From Palsa-504 sp963789225 (GTDB lineage Bacteria > Actinomycetota > Actinomycetes > Streptosporangiales > Streptosporangiaceae), in contig CAWBKD010000023.1 of the NCBI GenBank assembly GCA_963789225.1, positions 62,001 to 126,000 on the forward strand: DNA of 64,000 nucleotides. Direction: 5' to 3'. The notes below the pieces were generated by a model. That model was not told the origin of the DNA. It saw only the letters and a program-made list of their open reading frames with translations, and did not search any database. The first letter of the stretch is position 1. Each line of letters starts with the position of its first letter. The position numbers and the translations under genes were made by a program. Positions 1-8,540 of the stretch are shown piece by piece.

Positions 1-1
1 C

Positions 2-841
2 GGCGCGCCGCGCGACCTGCTGATCGGGATCACCGCGGTGCGCGCGGACGGGGTCGTGGCGCACTCCGGCGGCAAGGTGGTCAAGAACGTGGCAGGCTAC
101 GACCTCGGCAAGCTGTTCTCCGGGTCGCAGGGGACCCTGGGGGTGATCACCGAGGTGACGTTCCGGCTGCACCCGCTGCCGGCGGCGGTGGCGTACGTGA
201 CCGCGGAGTTCGGCGCGGCGGAGCGGGCGGGCGCCACGGCGGCGGTGGCTGCGGCCGCGGGGTCCGCGCTCGTGCCCTCGGCGGTGGAGCTGGACTGGCC
301 GGGCGGCTCATCGCGGCCGCTGCGGGTGGGCGTGCTCCTCGAGGGGACCGCGGCGGGGGTAGCGGACCGGGCCAAGCGGATGTCGGAGCTGCTGGCCGCG
401 GCGGGCGGATCCCCGCTGGTCGCGGTCTCGCCGGCCGTGCCGCCGCGGTGGGGCCAGCTGCCGTCAGCCAGCACGGTGATCCGCGCGACGTTCTGGGTCG
501 GGAAGCTGTCCGGCGTCCTAGACGCGCTGGTGGCGGCGGCCGCGGAGGCCGGGGTCAGGCCCGCGGTGAGCGGCCCGGCCGGCGCGGGCGCGCTGTACGC
601 CTGCCTCGACCCGCGCTCCTCGGATGACGCGGCCGCCGAGTTCGTGCGGGGGCTGCGGGACCGGCTTGGCGGTTCCCCTGCTCCGCGAGGCAGCGTGGTG
701 GTGCTGACCGCGCCGGCGGCGGTGCTGGGCGCCGTCGACGCGTACGGGCCGGTGCCCGGTGCCGCCCTGATGCGCGCGGTCAAGGACCAGTTCGACCCTG
801 GCTACCGGATGTTTCCCGGCCGCCTGGCGGGAGGCAGCTGA
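2..841 (+). CDS. glcE: Glycolate oxidase FAD-binding subunit GlcE (5' end outside window)
   Basis: The reading frame is open from the first bases, so the gene begins left of the window. It holds the FAD-binding PCMH-type motif GGKVVKNVAGYDL followed by KLFSGSQGTLGVITEVTFRL, typical of GlcE. GlcE works with GlcD and GlcF to oxidise glycolate to glyoxylate at the membrane, passing electrons to the quinone pool. The end is MFPGRLAGGS, the usual C-terminal signature (phenylalanine-pro-gly-arg). Its TGA overlaps the ATG of glcF by one base (TGATG), so the two are translationally coupled; glcD is expected upstream, outside the window. Confidence 0.93.
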   Translation, partial: GAPRDLLIGITAVRADGVVAHSGGKVVKNVAGYDLGKLFSGSQGTLGVITEVTFRLHPLPAAVAYVTAEFGAAERAGATAAVAAAAGSALVPSAVELDWPGGSSRPLRVGVLLEGTAAGVADRAKRMSELLAAAGGSPLVAVSPAVPPRWGQLPSASTVIRATFWVGKLSGVLDALVAAAAEAGVRPAVSGPAGAGALYACLDPRSSDDAAAEFVRGLRDRLGGSPAPRGSVVVLTAPAAVLGAVDAYGPVPGAALMRAVKDQFDPGYRMFPGRLAGGS

Positions 842-2268
842 TGCACGACGCGGACCATCTGCGCAGCGTGACGAAGGACTGCGTGCACTGCGGGTTCTGC
901 CTGCCGGCCTGCCCGACCTACCAGCTGTGGGCCGAGGAGATGGATTCGCCGCGAGGCCGGATCTACCTGGTGAGCCAGATCCTGGACGGGGCCGAGCTCA
1001 CCGAGGCGGCGGCCGAGCATTTCGACCGCTGCCTGGGCTGCATGGCCTGCATGACCGCCTGCCCATCCGGGGTGCAGTACGACCAGCTCATCGAGGCCGC
1101 CCGGGCCTGGACCGAGGACGCGCGCGCGGCGGGGGCTGAGGCGGCTGGGGGGGCTGAGGCGGCTGGGGGGCCTGCGGGGGCTGGGGGACCTGCGGGTGGT
1201 GGCGGACCTGGGGGGGCTGGCGGAGCTGCGGGGGCTATGGGTTCGGCGGGTGTGGTCGGGTCGGCGGCGGCGCGGCGGCGGGATCGCGCGGTGCGGGCGG
1301 CCATCTTCGCCCTGTTCCCCTACCCCGCGCGGTTGCGGGCCGCGATCGGGCCGTTGCGTGCGGCGCAGCGCACCGGTCTTGACCGGCGGCTGGCGCGCAG
1401 CAGCCTGCCGGACCGGCTGTCCCCGGCGCTCGGCGCCGCCCTACGCCTGGCGCCGCCTACGGCCACCGCCAAGAGGCTCCCGGAGCGCGTGGCGGCCCGG
1501 GGGTCCCGGCGCGCGGTGGTCGGCATGCTCACCGGGTGCGTGCAGTCGGTGTTCTTCCCGCAGGTGAACGCGGCGACCGCGCGGGTCCTCGCGGCCGAGG
1601 GCTGCGACGTCCTCATCCCCCGGGGTCAGGGATGCTGCGGCGCGCTGTCACTGCACTCCGGGCGGGAGGCCGAGGCGCAGGCCTTCGCCCAGCGCGCGAT
1701 CGCCACCTTCGAGGCGCAGGACGTGGACGCGATCGTGGTCAACTCGGCCGGGTGCGGCTCGGCGATGAAGGAGTACGAGCGGCTGCTGGCCGGGACGGGC
1801 TGGGCCGCGCGGGCGGCGGCGCTGAGCGCCAAGGTCCGGGACCTGTCGGAGTTCCTCGCCGAGCTCGGGCCGGTGGCCCGGCGGCACCCGCTGCCGGTCA
1901 CCGCCGCCTACCACGACGCCTGCCACCTGGCGCACGCGCAGCGGATCACCAAGCAGCCGCGCGAACTGCTCCGCGCGATCCCCGAGCTGACCCTGATCGA
2001 GCTGCCCGACGCCGGGACCTGCTGCGGCTCGGCCGGCGTCTACAACCTGCTGCAGCCCGAGGCGGCCAGCGAGCTCGGCGCGCGCAAGGCGCAGGCGGTG
2101 CTGGACGCGGGCGCGCCGCTGCTCATCTCCGCCAACCCCGGCTGCTCGCTGCAGATCGCATCCGCGCTCGGCGACCGCGGCACGCACATCGCGGTCGCGC
2201 ACGTGGCCGAGGTTCTCGACGCGTCCATCAACCGAATCGCGCTCCCCCGTCCGAGCGGAGGGGCCTGA
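841..2268 (+). CDS. glcF: Glycolate oxidase iron-sulfur subunit GlcF
   Basis: A 475-residue protein with two ferredoxin-type 4Fe-4S motifs: Cys14, 17, 20, 24 (CVHCGFCLPACP) and Cys64, 67, 70, 74 (CLGCMACMTACP). The C-terminal half has two CCG-type cysteine-rich domains (GQGCCGALSLHSG and GTCCGSAGVYN). GlcF carries electrons from the GlcD/GlcE flavin subunits to the membrane. Odd feature: residues about 97-148 are a Gly/Ala/Pro low-complexity insert made of AGGxA-like repeats between the ferredoxin part and the CCG domains, absent from ordinary GlcF and probably expanded by slippage on GGGGGCTG-like DNA. It is last in the glc operon; the next gene converges from the other strand. Confidence 0.93.
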   Translation: MHDADHLRSVTKDCVHCGFCLPACPTYQLWAEEMDSPRGRIYLVSQILDGAELTEAAAEHFDRCLGCMACMTACPSGVQYDQLIEAARAWTEDARAAGAEAAGGAEAAGGPAGAGGPAGGGGPGGAGGAAGAMGSAGVVGSAAARRRDRAVRAAIFALFPYPARLRAAIGPLRAAQRTGLDRRLARSSLPDRLSPALGAALRLAPPTATAKRLPERVAARGSRRAVVGMLTGCVQSVFFPQVNAATARVLAAEGCDVLIPRGQGCCGALSLHSGREAEAQAFAQRAIATFEAQDVDAIVVNSAGCGSAMKEYERLLAGTGWAARAAALSAKVRDLSEFLAELGPVARRHPLPVTAAYHDACHLAHAQRITKQPRELLRAIPELTLIELPDAGTCCGSAGVYNLLQPEAASELGARKAQAVLDAGAPLLISANPGCSLQIASALGDRGTHIAVAHVAEVLDASINRIALPRPSGGA

Positions 2269-2299
2269 CCGGCCCGGATTACCGGGCCGCGGTGCGCCC

Positions 2300-3451
2300 T
2301 TACAGGGCCGCGGCCAGGCTGGCCCAGGTCTGGGGGCGCGCGCCTCGCCCGGCGCCGGTCTCCGGGTTCCAGTATTCGGACCAGGCGGACTGCACGATTC
2401 CGCGCCTGCCCCGCTCGGCGATCTGGTCGGCCAGGGCGTCGTCGCCCCAGCGGCGGCAGGCCTGGACGGCAAGGAACTCCAGCTGCGGCCAGGCGGGCCC
2501 GCGCCAGTAACGGTCTGGCAGGTACCGGGGATCGGCGGCGGGCAGGTACCGCAGGCCCCACGGTGCCGCGAACCTGGATGGGTCGCGTAGCTGGTCCAGG
2601 CAGGCCAGGGCCCGGTCGCGGCGCACGCTGCCCAGCGCGGACAGAACGCCGTCGAGGGTCGGGGCGCGATGACTGTCGCCGCCCCCGACGACGGGCCGGT
2701 CCACGTACAGGCCCTGGCCGTCGTCCCACAGCAGTTCGTCGATGGCCTCGCCGATCTCGAAGCTGGCCCGCCGTTGCTTGTTGTCCCCGGTCAGCTCGCT
2801 GGCCAGCAGGAACGCGTGCGACAAGATCCCGTTGAACAGGCTCGGCGCACAGACGAATTCGGTGTTCCAGATCGCGTCGCCCTCGTCGCCGCTGAACTGC
2901 GTCGAGGCGACGAGTTCCTGATCGCGGACCAGCCACTCCCGCGCGTTCCAGTCGCTGCCGCCGTACCACGAATCCCAGCGCTGGGAATCGTCGCAGCCGG
3001 TCTCCCAGGGATGCACGACGAAGGCCAGGCCGTCACGGAACCGCCGGGTCGTGAAGTACGACAGGCCCAGGGAGACCTGGCCGGGCAGGTCATCGGGCAC
3101 CGGGAGCCCGTGGCGCCCGGCCCAGGCCATCGCCAGGGAGTAAACGGGCGGCTGGGTGAAGCACGATACATCAGACCGGGGGCCGCGATAGACGGTATTC
3201 GGGCCCGCGTACACCATGTGCGGGAGGAATCCGTTGGCAAATTGCATGCGCAGCGCGTGGCCGAGTTCTACCACGCTCCGCTCGTCGTGCAGTGACGCCC
3301 AGGCGATGCTGTGAAAGCACGAATCCCACAGCCACATATGCGGATAGACATCGGCGTTGGGCAGGCAGTAACCCCGGTCGTCGCGCCAGGCGGACTCGAG
3401 GACGCCGAGCGCCGCGGAGTTTACCTGGTCATCCTCCACATTCCCGGCCAT
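2300..3451 (-). CDS. GH63/MGH1-like glycoside hydrolase
   Basis: A 383-residue (alpha/alpha)6-barrel type glycosidase. Supporting motifs are PHMWLWDSCFH near residue 39, HPWETGCDDSQRWD near 165, and YWRGPAWPQLEFLAV near 315, all typical of the mannosylglycerate hydrolase-like (MGH1-like) branch that also contains glucosylglycerate hydrolases. The likely substrate is an alpha-glucoside or alpha-mannoside such as glucosylglycerate; the exact one cannot be read from sequence. No signal peptide is visible, so it is probably cytoplasmic. The gene converges on glcF with a 31-bp gap. Trehalase-like GH37 members are an alternative label for this fold. Confidence 0.8.
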   Translation of the reverse strand: MAGNVEDDQVNSAALGVLESAWRDDRGYCLPNADVYPHMWLWDSCFHSIAWASLHDERSVVELGHALRMQFANGFLPHMVYAGPNTVYRGPRSDVSCFTQPPVYSLAMAWAGRHGLPVPDDLPGQVSLGLSYFTTRRFRDGLAFVVHPWETGCDDSQRWDSWYGGSDWNAREWLVRDQELVASTQFSGDEGDAIWNTEFVCAPSLFNGILSHAFLLASELTGDNKQRRASFEIGEAIDELLWDDGQGLYVDRPVVGGGDSHRAPTLDGVLSALGSVRRDRALACLDQLRDPSRFAAPWGLRYLPAADPRYLPDRYWRGPAWPQLEFLAVQACRRWGDDALADQIAERGRRGIVQSAWSEYWNPETGAGRGARPQTWASLAAAL

Positions 3452-3745
3452 GACTGCAACCGTAGCTATGCCGTAACCAGGAACGTGGAGTGGCCCTGTT
3501 GACTTCCACTCCGGAGTTGCACGGTTACAGTATAATTCGTCTTTCAGTTTTTGTCCGGTAACGACACGCAGGCGGAGTTAATGTTTTCGAACTTCTTGCC
3601 TAACAGAAGGCCCCTTGTCTCCGTCCTGTACCAGTACATCGGGCAGGACCGTCCCGCCCGACACGGCTGAGGTTTGACCGCTTCCACCACCGGCTTGAAG
3701 GCCGGCACACTAGCGGCATCCTGTAGCCGCCAGGCCTGGCCGGGG

Positions 3746-3786
3746 CGGCCGGCCCCTCAGGGACCTTGGGGAGGAGGGGCCGGCCG
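3746..3786. terminator. Terminator-like inverted repeat
   Basis: Arms CGGCCGGCCCCT and AGGGGCCGGCCG pair perfectly over 12 bp around a 17-nt loop. There is no T-tract, so it would be a GC-hairpin (I-shaped) terminator or simply a structural repeat. Confidence 0.4.
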
Positions 3787-3928
3787 GTCACCGCGGCGCT
3801 AGCTGCCGGTGGTGCCGCTACCGGTCGGTGCGCCTGGCGCGCCCTGCCCGCCCTTCATGTTCGTGCAGTGGTGCGTGGCGTTCGGCGTGGATGACCCCTA
3901 GATGGGGCTCAGAGTCCTGCCGCGAGAC

Positions 3929-3959
3929 TTGACTTCAAGCGCTTGAGGTTTGGTTTGCT
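3929..3959 (+). promoter_or_regulatory. MerR-family type promoter/operator
   Basis: TTGACT (-35) at 3929-3934 is followed after 19 nt by TTTGCT (-10 candidate) at 3954-3959. Between them lies the dyad ACTTCAAGCGCTTGAGGT (3932-3949), whose core TCAAGCGCTTGA is a perfect palindrome. A 19-bp spacer carrying a dyad is the hallmark of promoters remodelled by MerR-family regulators. The start codon of the MerR-like remnant lies 6 nt after the -10, so it would be autoregulated and leaderless. Confidence 0.6.
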
Positions 3960-3965
3960 GCAGGT

Positions 3966-4090
3966 ATGACGGTTCTCACGATCGAGGACGTGTCGCGACG
4001 CAGCGGGCTTAGCGAGCCGACGTTGCGATCGTGGAAACAGCCGAGAGCCTGCGCGACCTCGGCCTGCTGGCGGCGAGTCACAGCATGTAG
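3966..4090 (+). pseudogene. MerR-family regulator remnant, internally deleted
   Basis: Begins MTVLTIEDVSRRSGLSEPTLR, the first helix-turn-helix of MerR proteins, directly after a MerR-type promoter. After about 21 codons the wing and effector domains are missing. The frame shifted by two bases instead reads VETAESLRDLGLLAASHSM and stops at the TAG at 4088-4090, which looks like a genuine protein C-terminus. The simplest reading is that most of the gene was lost by a deletion that was not a multiple of three, leaving the two ends joined. Its 3' end overlaps the 3' end of the next, convergent gene. Confidence 0.55.
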
Positions 4091-4422
4091 CTGCAGCCGT
4101 CCCAGTAGGCCTCGACACGGGGGTGGCGCTTGCCCTTCATCGCGATCTCGAGAACGTCGGGGAGGCGACCGCCCGGGGCCCGGAACCAGATCTCCAGGCC
4201 GCCCGTGTCCGCCGGGTCCACCGGGCTGAATGCGGACAGGGCGATGCGCGCCGGCGGGGTCGGAGCCGCGTTCATGTACGCCGGGGTGCCCCAGCAGCAG
4301 CCCCACGGGCGCGCGGCCCAGACATAAAGTCGCCCGCCCAGCCCGCGGACGGCCGCATCCGCCTCGGGGCTCACGTCCACCCGCACCGCATCCTCCGCGC
4401 TGCACCAGCACCAGGCCCGCAC
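4078..4422 (-). CDS. Conserved hypothetical protein with CC motif
   Basis: A 114-residue protein with good actinobacterial codon use. Visible features are VRVDVSPEADAAVRGLGGRLYVW, read here as a beta-strand-rich start, a WGCCWGTP motif near residue 41, and a closing DGCSYML. The three cysteines (Cys-Cys plus one near the C-terminus) recall small metal-cluster or HesB/IscA-like folds, but that is only an impression. A GTG a few codons in could be the true start. It lies convergent with the MerR remnant and divergent from miaA, 82 bp away. Confidence 0.6.
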   Translation of the reverse strand: MRAWCWCSAEDAVRVDVSPEADAAVRGLGGRLYVWAARPWGCCWGTPAYMNAAPTPPARIALSAFSPVDPADTGGLEIWFRAPGGRLPDVLEIAMKGKRHPRVEAYWDGCSYML

Positions 4423-4504
4423 CGGCCGGTGCGTGGCCTTTCATTGATCGTGCCACGCATCCGGCGGGGCGCGCCAGATGCGCAGGGCAGGCACACTTAG
4501 GGTC

Positions 4505-5461
4505 ATGGGCACGCACCTCATCGCGGTCGTCGGGGCGACCGCCACCGGCAAGTCCGGGCTGGCCGTCGAGCTGGCCCTGGCTCTGGGCGGCGAGGTCGTG
4601 AACGCGGACTCGATGCAGCTCTACCGGGGCATGGACATCGGGACCGCCAAGGAGCCCCCCGCGGCCTGGCGCGGGGTTCCGCATCACCTGCTCGACGTCT
4701 GGCCGGTGACCCGGACCGCGAACGTGGCCGACTACCAGCAGCTCGCGCGGGCCGCCATCGACGACATCACCGCCCGCGGCCGCGTGCCCGTCCTGGCCGG
4801 CGGCTCGGGCTTGTACATCCGGGCCGCCCTGGAGGACCTGCATTTCCCCGGAACCGACGACGGGGCCCGGGCCCGCCTCGAGGCGGAGCTTGACCGGGTC
4901 GGACCGGCCGCGCTGCACGCGAGGCTGTCCACGCTCGACCCGGCCGCCGCCGCCGCGATCCTGCCCGGCAACGGTCGCCGGATCGTGCGCGCCCTCGAGG
5001 TGATCGAGATATCGGGGCGCCCGTTTACCGCCACCATGCCCGCCTACGACCAGGGCCGCCCGGCCATCCAGATCGGCCTCATGCTGCCCAGGCCCGAGCT
5101 GGACCGGCGGATCGCCGCCCGGGTGGACCGCATGTGGGCGGAGGGGTTCGAGGACGAGGTTCGGCGGCTGGTCGATGAGGGCCTGCGGGAGGGCAAGACC
5201 GCCAGCCGAGCGCTCGGATACCGGCAGATGCTCCGTTGCCTAGACGGCGATTGCACCCTGGACGAAGCCCGCGCGGAGACGGTGAGGGCCACCCGGCGCT
5301 TCGCCCGGCGCCAGGAATCCTGGTTCCGGCGCGACCCCCGAGTCCGCTGGCTGGACGCCAGCGGCAGCTGTCTCCTGGCTGAGGCGTTGCAAATGGTGCC
5401 CACCGGCGGCGGGGCGGCGAGGTGGGGGGCCCGGGGCTACATCTGGTCGCCTAGGGCGTAG
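4505..5461 (+). CDS. miaA: tRNA dimethylallyltransferase MiaA
   Basis: 318 residues. MiaA transfers a dimethylallyl group from DMAPP to N6 of A37 in tRNAs that read UNN codons. The P-loop GATATGKS is at residues 10-17, followed by VNADSMQLYRGMDIGTAK and the PHHLLDV motif, all diagnostic. The ATG at 4505 is chosen over an upstream in-frame ATG at 4478 because MiaA normally starts a few residues before the P-loop. The last 25 bp overlap the 3' end of the convergent amidohydrolase gene, so the C-terminal tail (GARGYIWSPRA) may be a recent extension. Confidence 0.95.
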   Translation: MGTHLIAVVGATATGKSGLAVELALALGGEVVNADSMQLYRGMDIGTAKEPPAAWRGVPHHLLDVWPVTRTANVADYQQLARAAIDDITARGRVPVLAGGSGLYIRAALEDLHFPGTDDGARARLEAELDRVGPAALHARLSTLDPAAAAAILPGNGRRIVRALEVIEISGRPFTATMPAYDQGRPAIQIGLMLPRPELDRRIAARVDRMWAEGFEDEVRRLVDEGLREGKTASRALGYRQMLRCLDGDCTLDEARAETVRATRRFARRQESWFRRDPRVRWLDASGSCLLAEALQMVPTGGGAARWGARGYIWSPRA

Positions 5462-6582
5462 GCGCGTTTGGCGTTGTCGGCGCAGATCATCTTCGTGAGG
5501 CGAAGCACGGTTCGTTCGGTATAAAGGTCTTCGTCCAGGCCAGCGGCGAAGAGAGCGGACAGGGCGGTCCGGAACAGCGCCGCGCCCAGGTAGTACAGCT
5601 CCGCCAGGCCGAACGCGTCGGAGGAGTACAGGAACTTGCCGAACGGGGCGAGCTCGAGGGCCTCGGCGAGGAGCGCGGGGGCGCGGGTGCCCAGGTTGTG
5701 GGTGGCCAGGCCCGCGTCGACGTAGACGTGCGGGAAGACCTGGGCCAGGTAGCCGGCCTCGCGGTGGTAGGGATAGTTGTGCAGCAGCATGACCGGGACG
5801 TGGAACGCCGAGATGGCCCGCAGCAGCGGGGTGAGCAGCAGCGGGTTGCAACGGTGCAGGTCGACGTCGCTGTCGCCGTACCCGACGTGGAACTGGACGG
5901 GCAGGCCGAGGTCCACGCCGCACCAGACGAAGAACCTGTGCAGGGTTTCCTCCGCCAGCCTGGGCGGGCCCGATTCGCCGGCTCCGGCGAGCCAGCGCCC
6001 GGCGGCGGCGGTCACCTCGGCGTCGGTGGGGCGCTCGGCGTTGAGTTCTAGCCCGGTCCGGTAGGCGGCGATCGACTTCACCCCGACCACCCGGCCGGAG
6101 TCGATGGTGCGCGTGGCCAGGGCGGAACGGAATGCCTCTCCGAACGCGGCCGCGCCGACCCCGGCGGCGGCCAACTCCTCCGCCACATGCTCGAGCCGGA
6201 CGATCTCGTACGCGGTCGCGCCGGCCGCCTGGCCGAGTTCGGCGGGCGAGGTGATCGGTTCCGGCGTGTAGCCGGTATCCACGCACAGCGCGGAAAGCCC
6301 GGCGGCCTGCAGGAACCGCTTGCTCACCTCGGTCGCGCCGAGTTCGGCGCGGCGGGCGGCGTAGTCACGGAGTTCGGTGTGCGGGGGGAGGCCGAGGACC
6401 GGCGGGCACAGGCGCCGGAACGCGAACCCCGCCTGGGAGTCGAACGCCGAGCCGCCGCGGAACCCGGCGCCCTCGCTCAGCCACGACTCCAGTGCGGCCT
6501 CGTCCGCGTCCCGGCGCAGCACGCCGTGACAGTGGTGGTCGACCAGGGGCTGCTCGGCTACGCAGGCGAGCAGGTCGGGCAC
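5437..6582 (-). CDS. Amidohydrolase-family protein (FluG-N-like)
   Basis: A 381-residue TIM-barrel metal-dependent hydrolase of the amidohydrolase_2 type. The N-terminal metal motif is VDHHCHG (residues 14-20). Later metal or catalytic positions are VQFHVGYGDSD, the MLLHNYPYH histidines and LYSSDAFG. Members of this branch act on gamma-glutamylated amines or decarboxylate small acids. The gene follows the APC permease on the same strand with a 13-bp gap, so the permease probably brings in the amine or amino acid that this enzyme processes. No signal peptide is seen. Confidence 0.8.
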   Translation of the reverse strand: MPDLLACVAEQPLVDHHCHGVLRRDADEAALESWLSEGAGFRGGSAFDSQAGFAFRRLCPPVLGLPPHTELRDYAARRAELGATEVSKRFLQAAGLSALCVDTGYTPEPITSPAELGQAAGATAYEIVRLEHVAEELAAAGVGAAAFGEAFRSALATRTIDSGRVVGVKSIAAYRTGLELNAERPTDAEVTAAAGRWLAGAGESGPPRLAEETLHRFFVWCGVDLGLPVQFHVGYGDSDVDLHRCNPLLLTPLLRAISAFHVPVMLLHNYPYHREAGYLAQVFPHVYVDAGLATHNLGTRAPALLAEALELAPFGKFLYSSDAFGLAELYYLGAALFRTALSALFAAGLDEDLYTERTVLRLTKMICADNAKRAYALGDQM

Positions 6583-6595
6583 TCAGGCGCCTCCT

Positions 6596-8155
6596 CTAGG
6601 CCGACTCGTCGCCGGCCGTGGCCAGGCGCGCGCTGGGCACCTGCTCGGTCGTGCCGTCCGGCGCCTTGATGCCCTCCCGCGCGGTCAGCGCGGCCCCGAG
6701 CTTGCGCGCCGTGCCCGGCGCGGCGATCACGGCGACGATGGCCACGGCGAGCCAGATGCCCGACGTGATGACCTCCCACCTGGCCGGGCCGGCCGCAGGC
6801 CACGGGATGACGTTGCGGTACAACGTGTACCCCAGCACGATGATCCCGATGATCGGGATCACGACCTGCCACATCGGCACGGGCAGCTTGCGCTGCACGA
6901 AGACCAGGATCGATGCGCCCAGCGTGGCGAGCACGTAGACCACCAGGAGGATCAGCGTGCCGATGGTCCCTGACCACAGGAAGCTGTCGAAGGCCGTGGC
7001 GTGGAAGGCCGTCTTGTACAGGACCAGGATCACCCCCGCCGCGACGACGACCGTCAGCGTCGCCCAGGCCGGCGTGCCCCAGCGCGAGCCCGAGCCGAGC
7101 CCGCGCGGGCCGGCCGCGTCACGGGACAGCGCGTAGGTCAGGCGCGCCGCGCCCACCACGCAGGCCAGGCAGCAGCCGAAGGCGCTGAACGTAGTGCCGA
7201 GGGTGATCACGTCCCCGACCCAGTGGCCGACGTAGCTCGAGCCCAGGTCGCCCAGCAGCGACGGCGAGTTGATAAAGGCCGCGACGCCCTTGCTGCCCGC
7301 GCCGAACCCCATCACCTCGACCGCGGTCACGATGGTGAAGTAGACGCCGCCGAAGATCGCGACGCCCAGGATGGCGCGCGGGATGTCGCGGGTCGGGCGA
7401 TTGGCCTCCTCACCCAGGGTGGCCGCCGCCTCGAACCCGGCGAACGACAGGAAGCCGAACACCACCCCGAGGAACAGCGCGGAGAAGCTCGTCCCCGGCG
7501 TGACGGCGAACACGCTCCAGGTGAAGGTGTGATGCCCCGGCGCGTTCCCGGCCAGCAGGCGGACCAGCACCACCGCGGTGACGACCAGGATCAGCATGAC
7601 CGTGACGCCCTCGACGGTCAGCAGCACGCTCGTGCCGCGCCTGGCGGGCATGACGGCCAGGAACAGGACCAGGATCAGCGCCACCGCCGCCAGGACGAAC
7701 GGCGCCCCGGACGGCGGGTTGTGCCAGATCCCGACCGCCTGCAGGAACGCGGTGCCGAAGATGCCGGCCGCGCTCGCGGTGACCACCGCGTAGAACAGGT
7801 AGGTGCCCACCAGGCCCCAGCCCGCGACCACGCCCGTCCGCGACCCGAGCGTGGCGCCGACGAACGCGTAGGCCGAACCGGCGTGGTGGAAGTACTGGGT
7901 CAGCCGGACGAAGGAGTAGGCCACCAGCAGCACGCCGACGGCCGCGATGAGGAAGGTCAGCGGCACCGCGCGGCCTGCCGTGGTCGCGCTCGCCTGCGGG
8001 TTGATGTTCGCGGCCATGCTCGGCGCCATCAGCGCCACCGATAGGCCGACCGCCGCCCAGATGGACAGTCCGCGCTTCAGCCCGAATACCGGGTATCCTT
8101 CGGCCGCCTGGCCGGGGTCCCGAGACCCGGACGTGGGGGACGGAGTCGCTGCCAT
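6596..8155 (-). CDS. APC-superfamily amino acid/amine permease
   Basis: 519 residues with about twelve hydrophobic segments. The start GLKRGLSIWAAVGLSVALM and FLSFAGFEAAATLGEE are APC-family signatures (helices 1 and 6). The ATG at 8155 is chosen because it has a strong AGGAGGAG ribosome site 6 nt upstream; a longer open frame reaching 8320 lacks one. It transports amino acids or polyamines through the inner membrane, probably in one unit with the downstream amidohydrolase. Confidence 0.9.
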   Translation of the reverse strand: MAATPSPTSGSRDPGQAAEGYPVFGLKRGLSIWAAVGLSVALMAPSMAANINPQASATTAGRAVPLTFLIAAVGVLLVAYSFVRLTQYFHHAGSAYAFVGATLGSRTGVVAGWGLVGTYLFYAVVTASAAGIFGTAFLQAVGIWHNPPSGAPFVLAAVALILVLFLAVMPARRGTSVLLTVEGVTVMLILVVTAVVLVRLLAGNAPGHHTFTWSVFAVTPGTSFSALFLGVVFGFLSFAGFEAAATLGEEANRPTRDIPRAILGVAIFGGVYFTIVTAVEVMGFGAGSKGVAAFINSPSLLGDLGSSYVGHWVGDVITLGTTFSAFGCCLACVVGAARLTYALSRDAAGPRGLGSGSRWGTPAWATLTVVVAAGVILVLYKTAFHATAFDSFLWSGTIGTLILLVVYVLATLGASILVFVQRKLPVPMWQVVIPIIGIIVLGYTLYRNVIPWPAAGPARWEVITSGIWLAVAIVAVIAAPGTARKLGAALTAREGIKAPDGTTEQVPSARLATAGDESA

Positions 8156-8540
8156 ATGCTCCTCCTCTGCTGTGCTCCGTTCCCATAGTGTCCCTCCGAC
8201 CAAGGTCGGTACGGAAGGGGCAAAAGATACGAAAACGTCGACTCCACCAGGTATTTGGCCTCCAGGCGCTCTGCCGACCGCCCCCGCGCCCCCTGCCCGC
8301 GCGCTTTCCCACGCACGCACTGGGGCTTGCGGCCCACAAGCCCCGTCTTTCGGTGGTTGTGGCCCACGAGCCCCATTCGGCCATGCCCGCCATTGGGGGT
8401 TGGGGCCCGGGCGACCTCATATTGTCAGACCCCGGTGACACCATGTGGCTACTCCATAGGTCCGGATGTGACGATCGAACCGTTTTGCCCCTTCGTGCGT
8501 CACAGAGGGTAGGACCTTAATCGTCAGGAGGTGACCTACA
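8156..8540. other. Divergent intergenic region
   Basis: Separates the permease from the plus-strand ATPase gene. It holds an inverted repeat GGGGCTTG/CAAGCCCC (8322-8329/8337-8344) and two near-direct copies of GGCCCACRAGCCCC at about 8331 and 8361. No gene is supported. Confidence 0.5.

Larger units (their letters stand above)
3452..3965. other. Intergenic region with hairpins and a consensus -10 box
   Basis: No convincing gene. It holds a perfect TATAAT at 3531-3536 on the plus strand without a well-spaced -35, a 10-bp palindrome (ACTCCGGAGT) at 3508-3517, and an imperfect 10-bp hairpin at about 3637-3657. A 12-bp perfect inverted repeat lies at 3746-3757/3775-3786. A short transcript from the TATAAT to the 3746 hairpin is conceivable but unproven. 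The right end carries the MerR-type promoter annotated separately. Confidence 0.5.
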
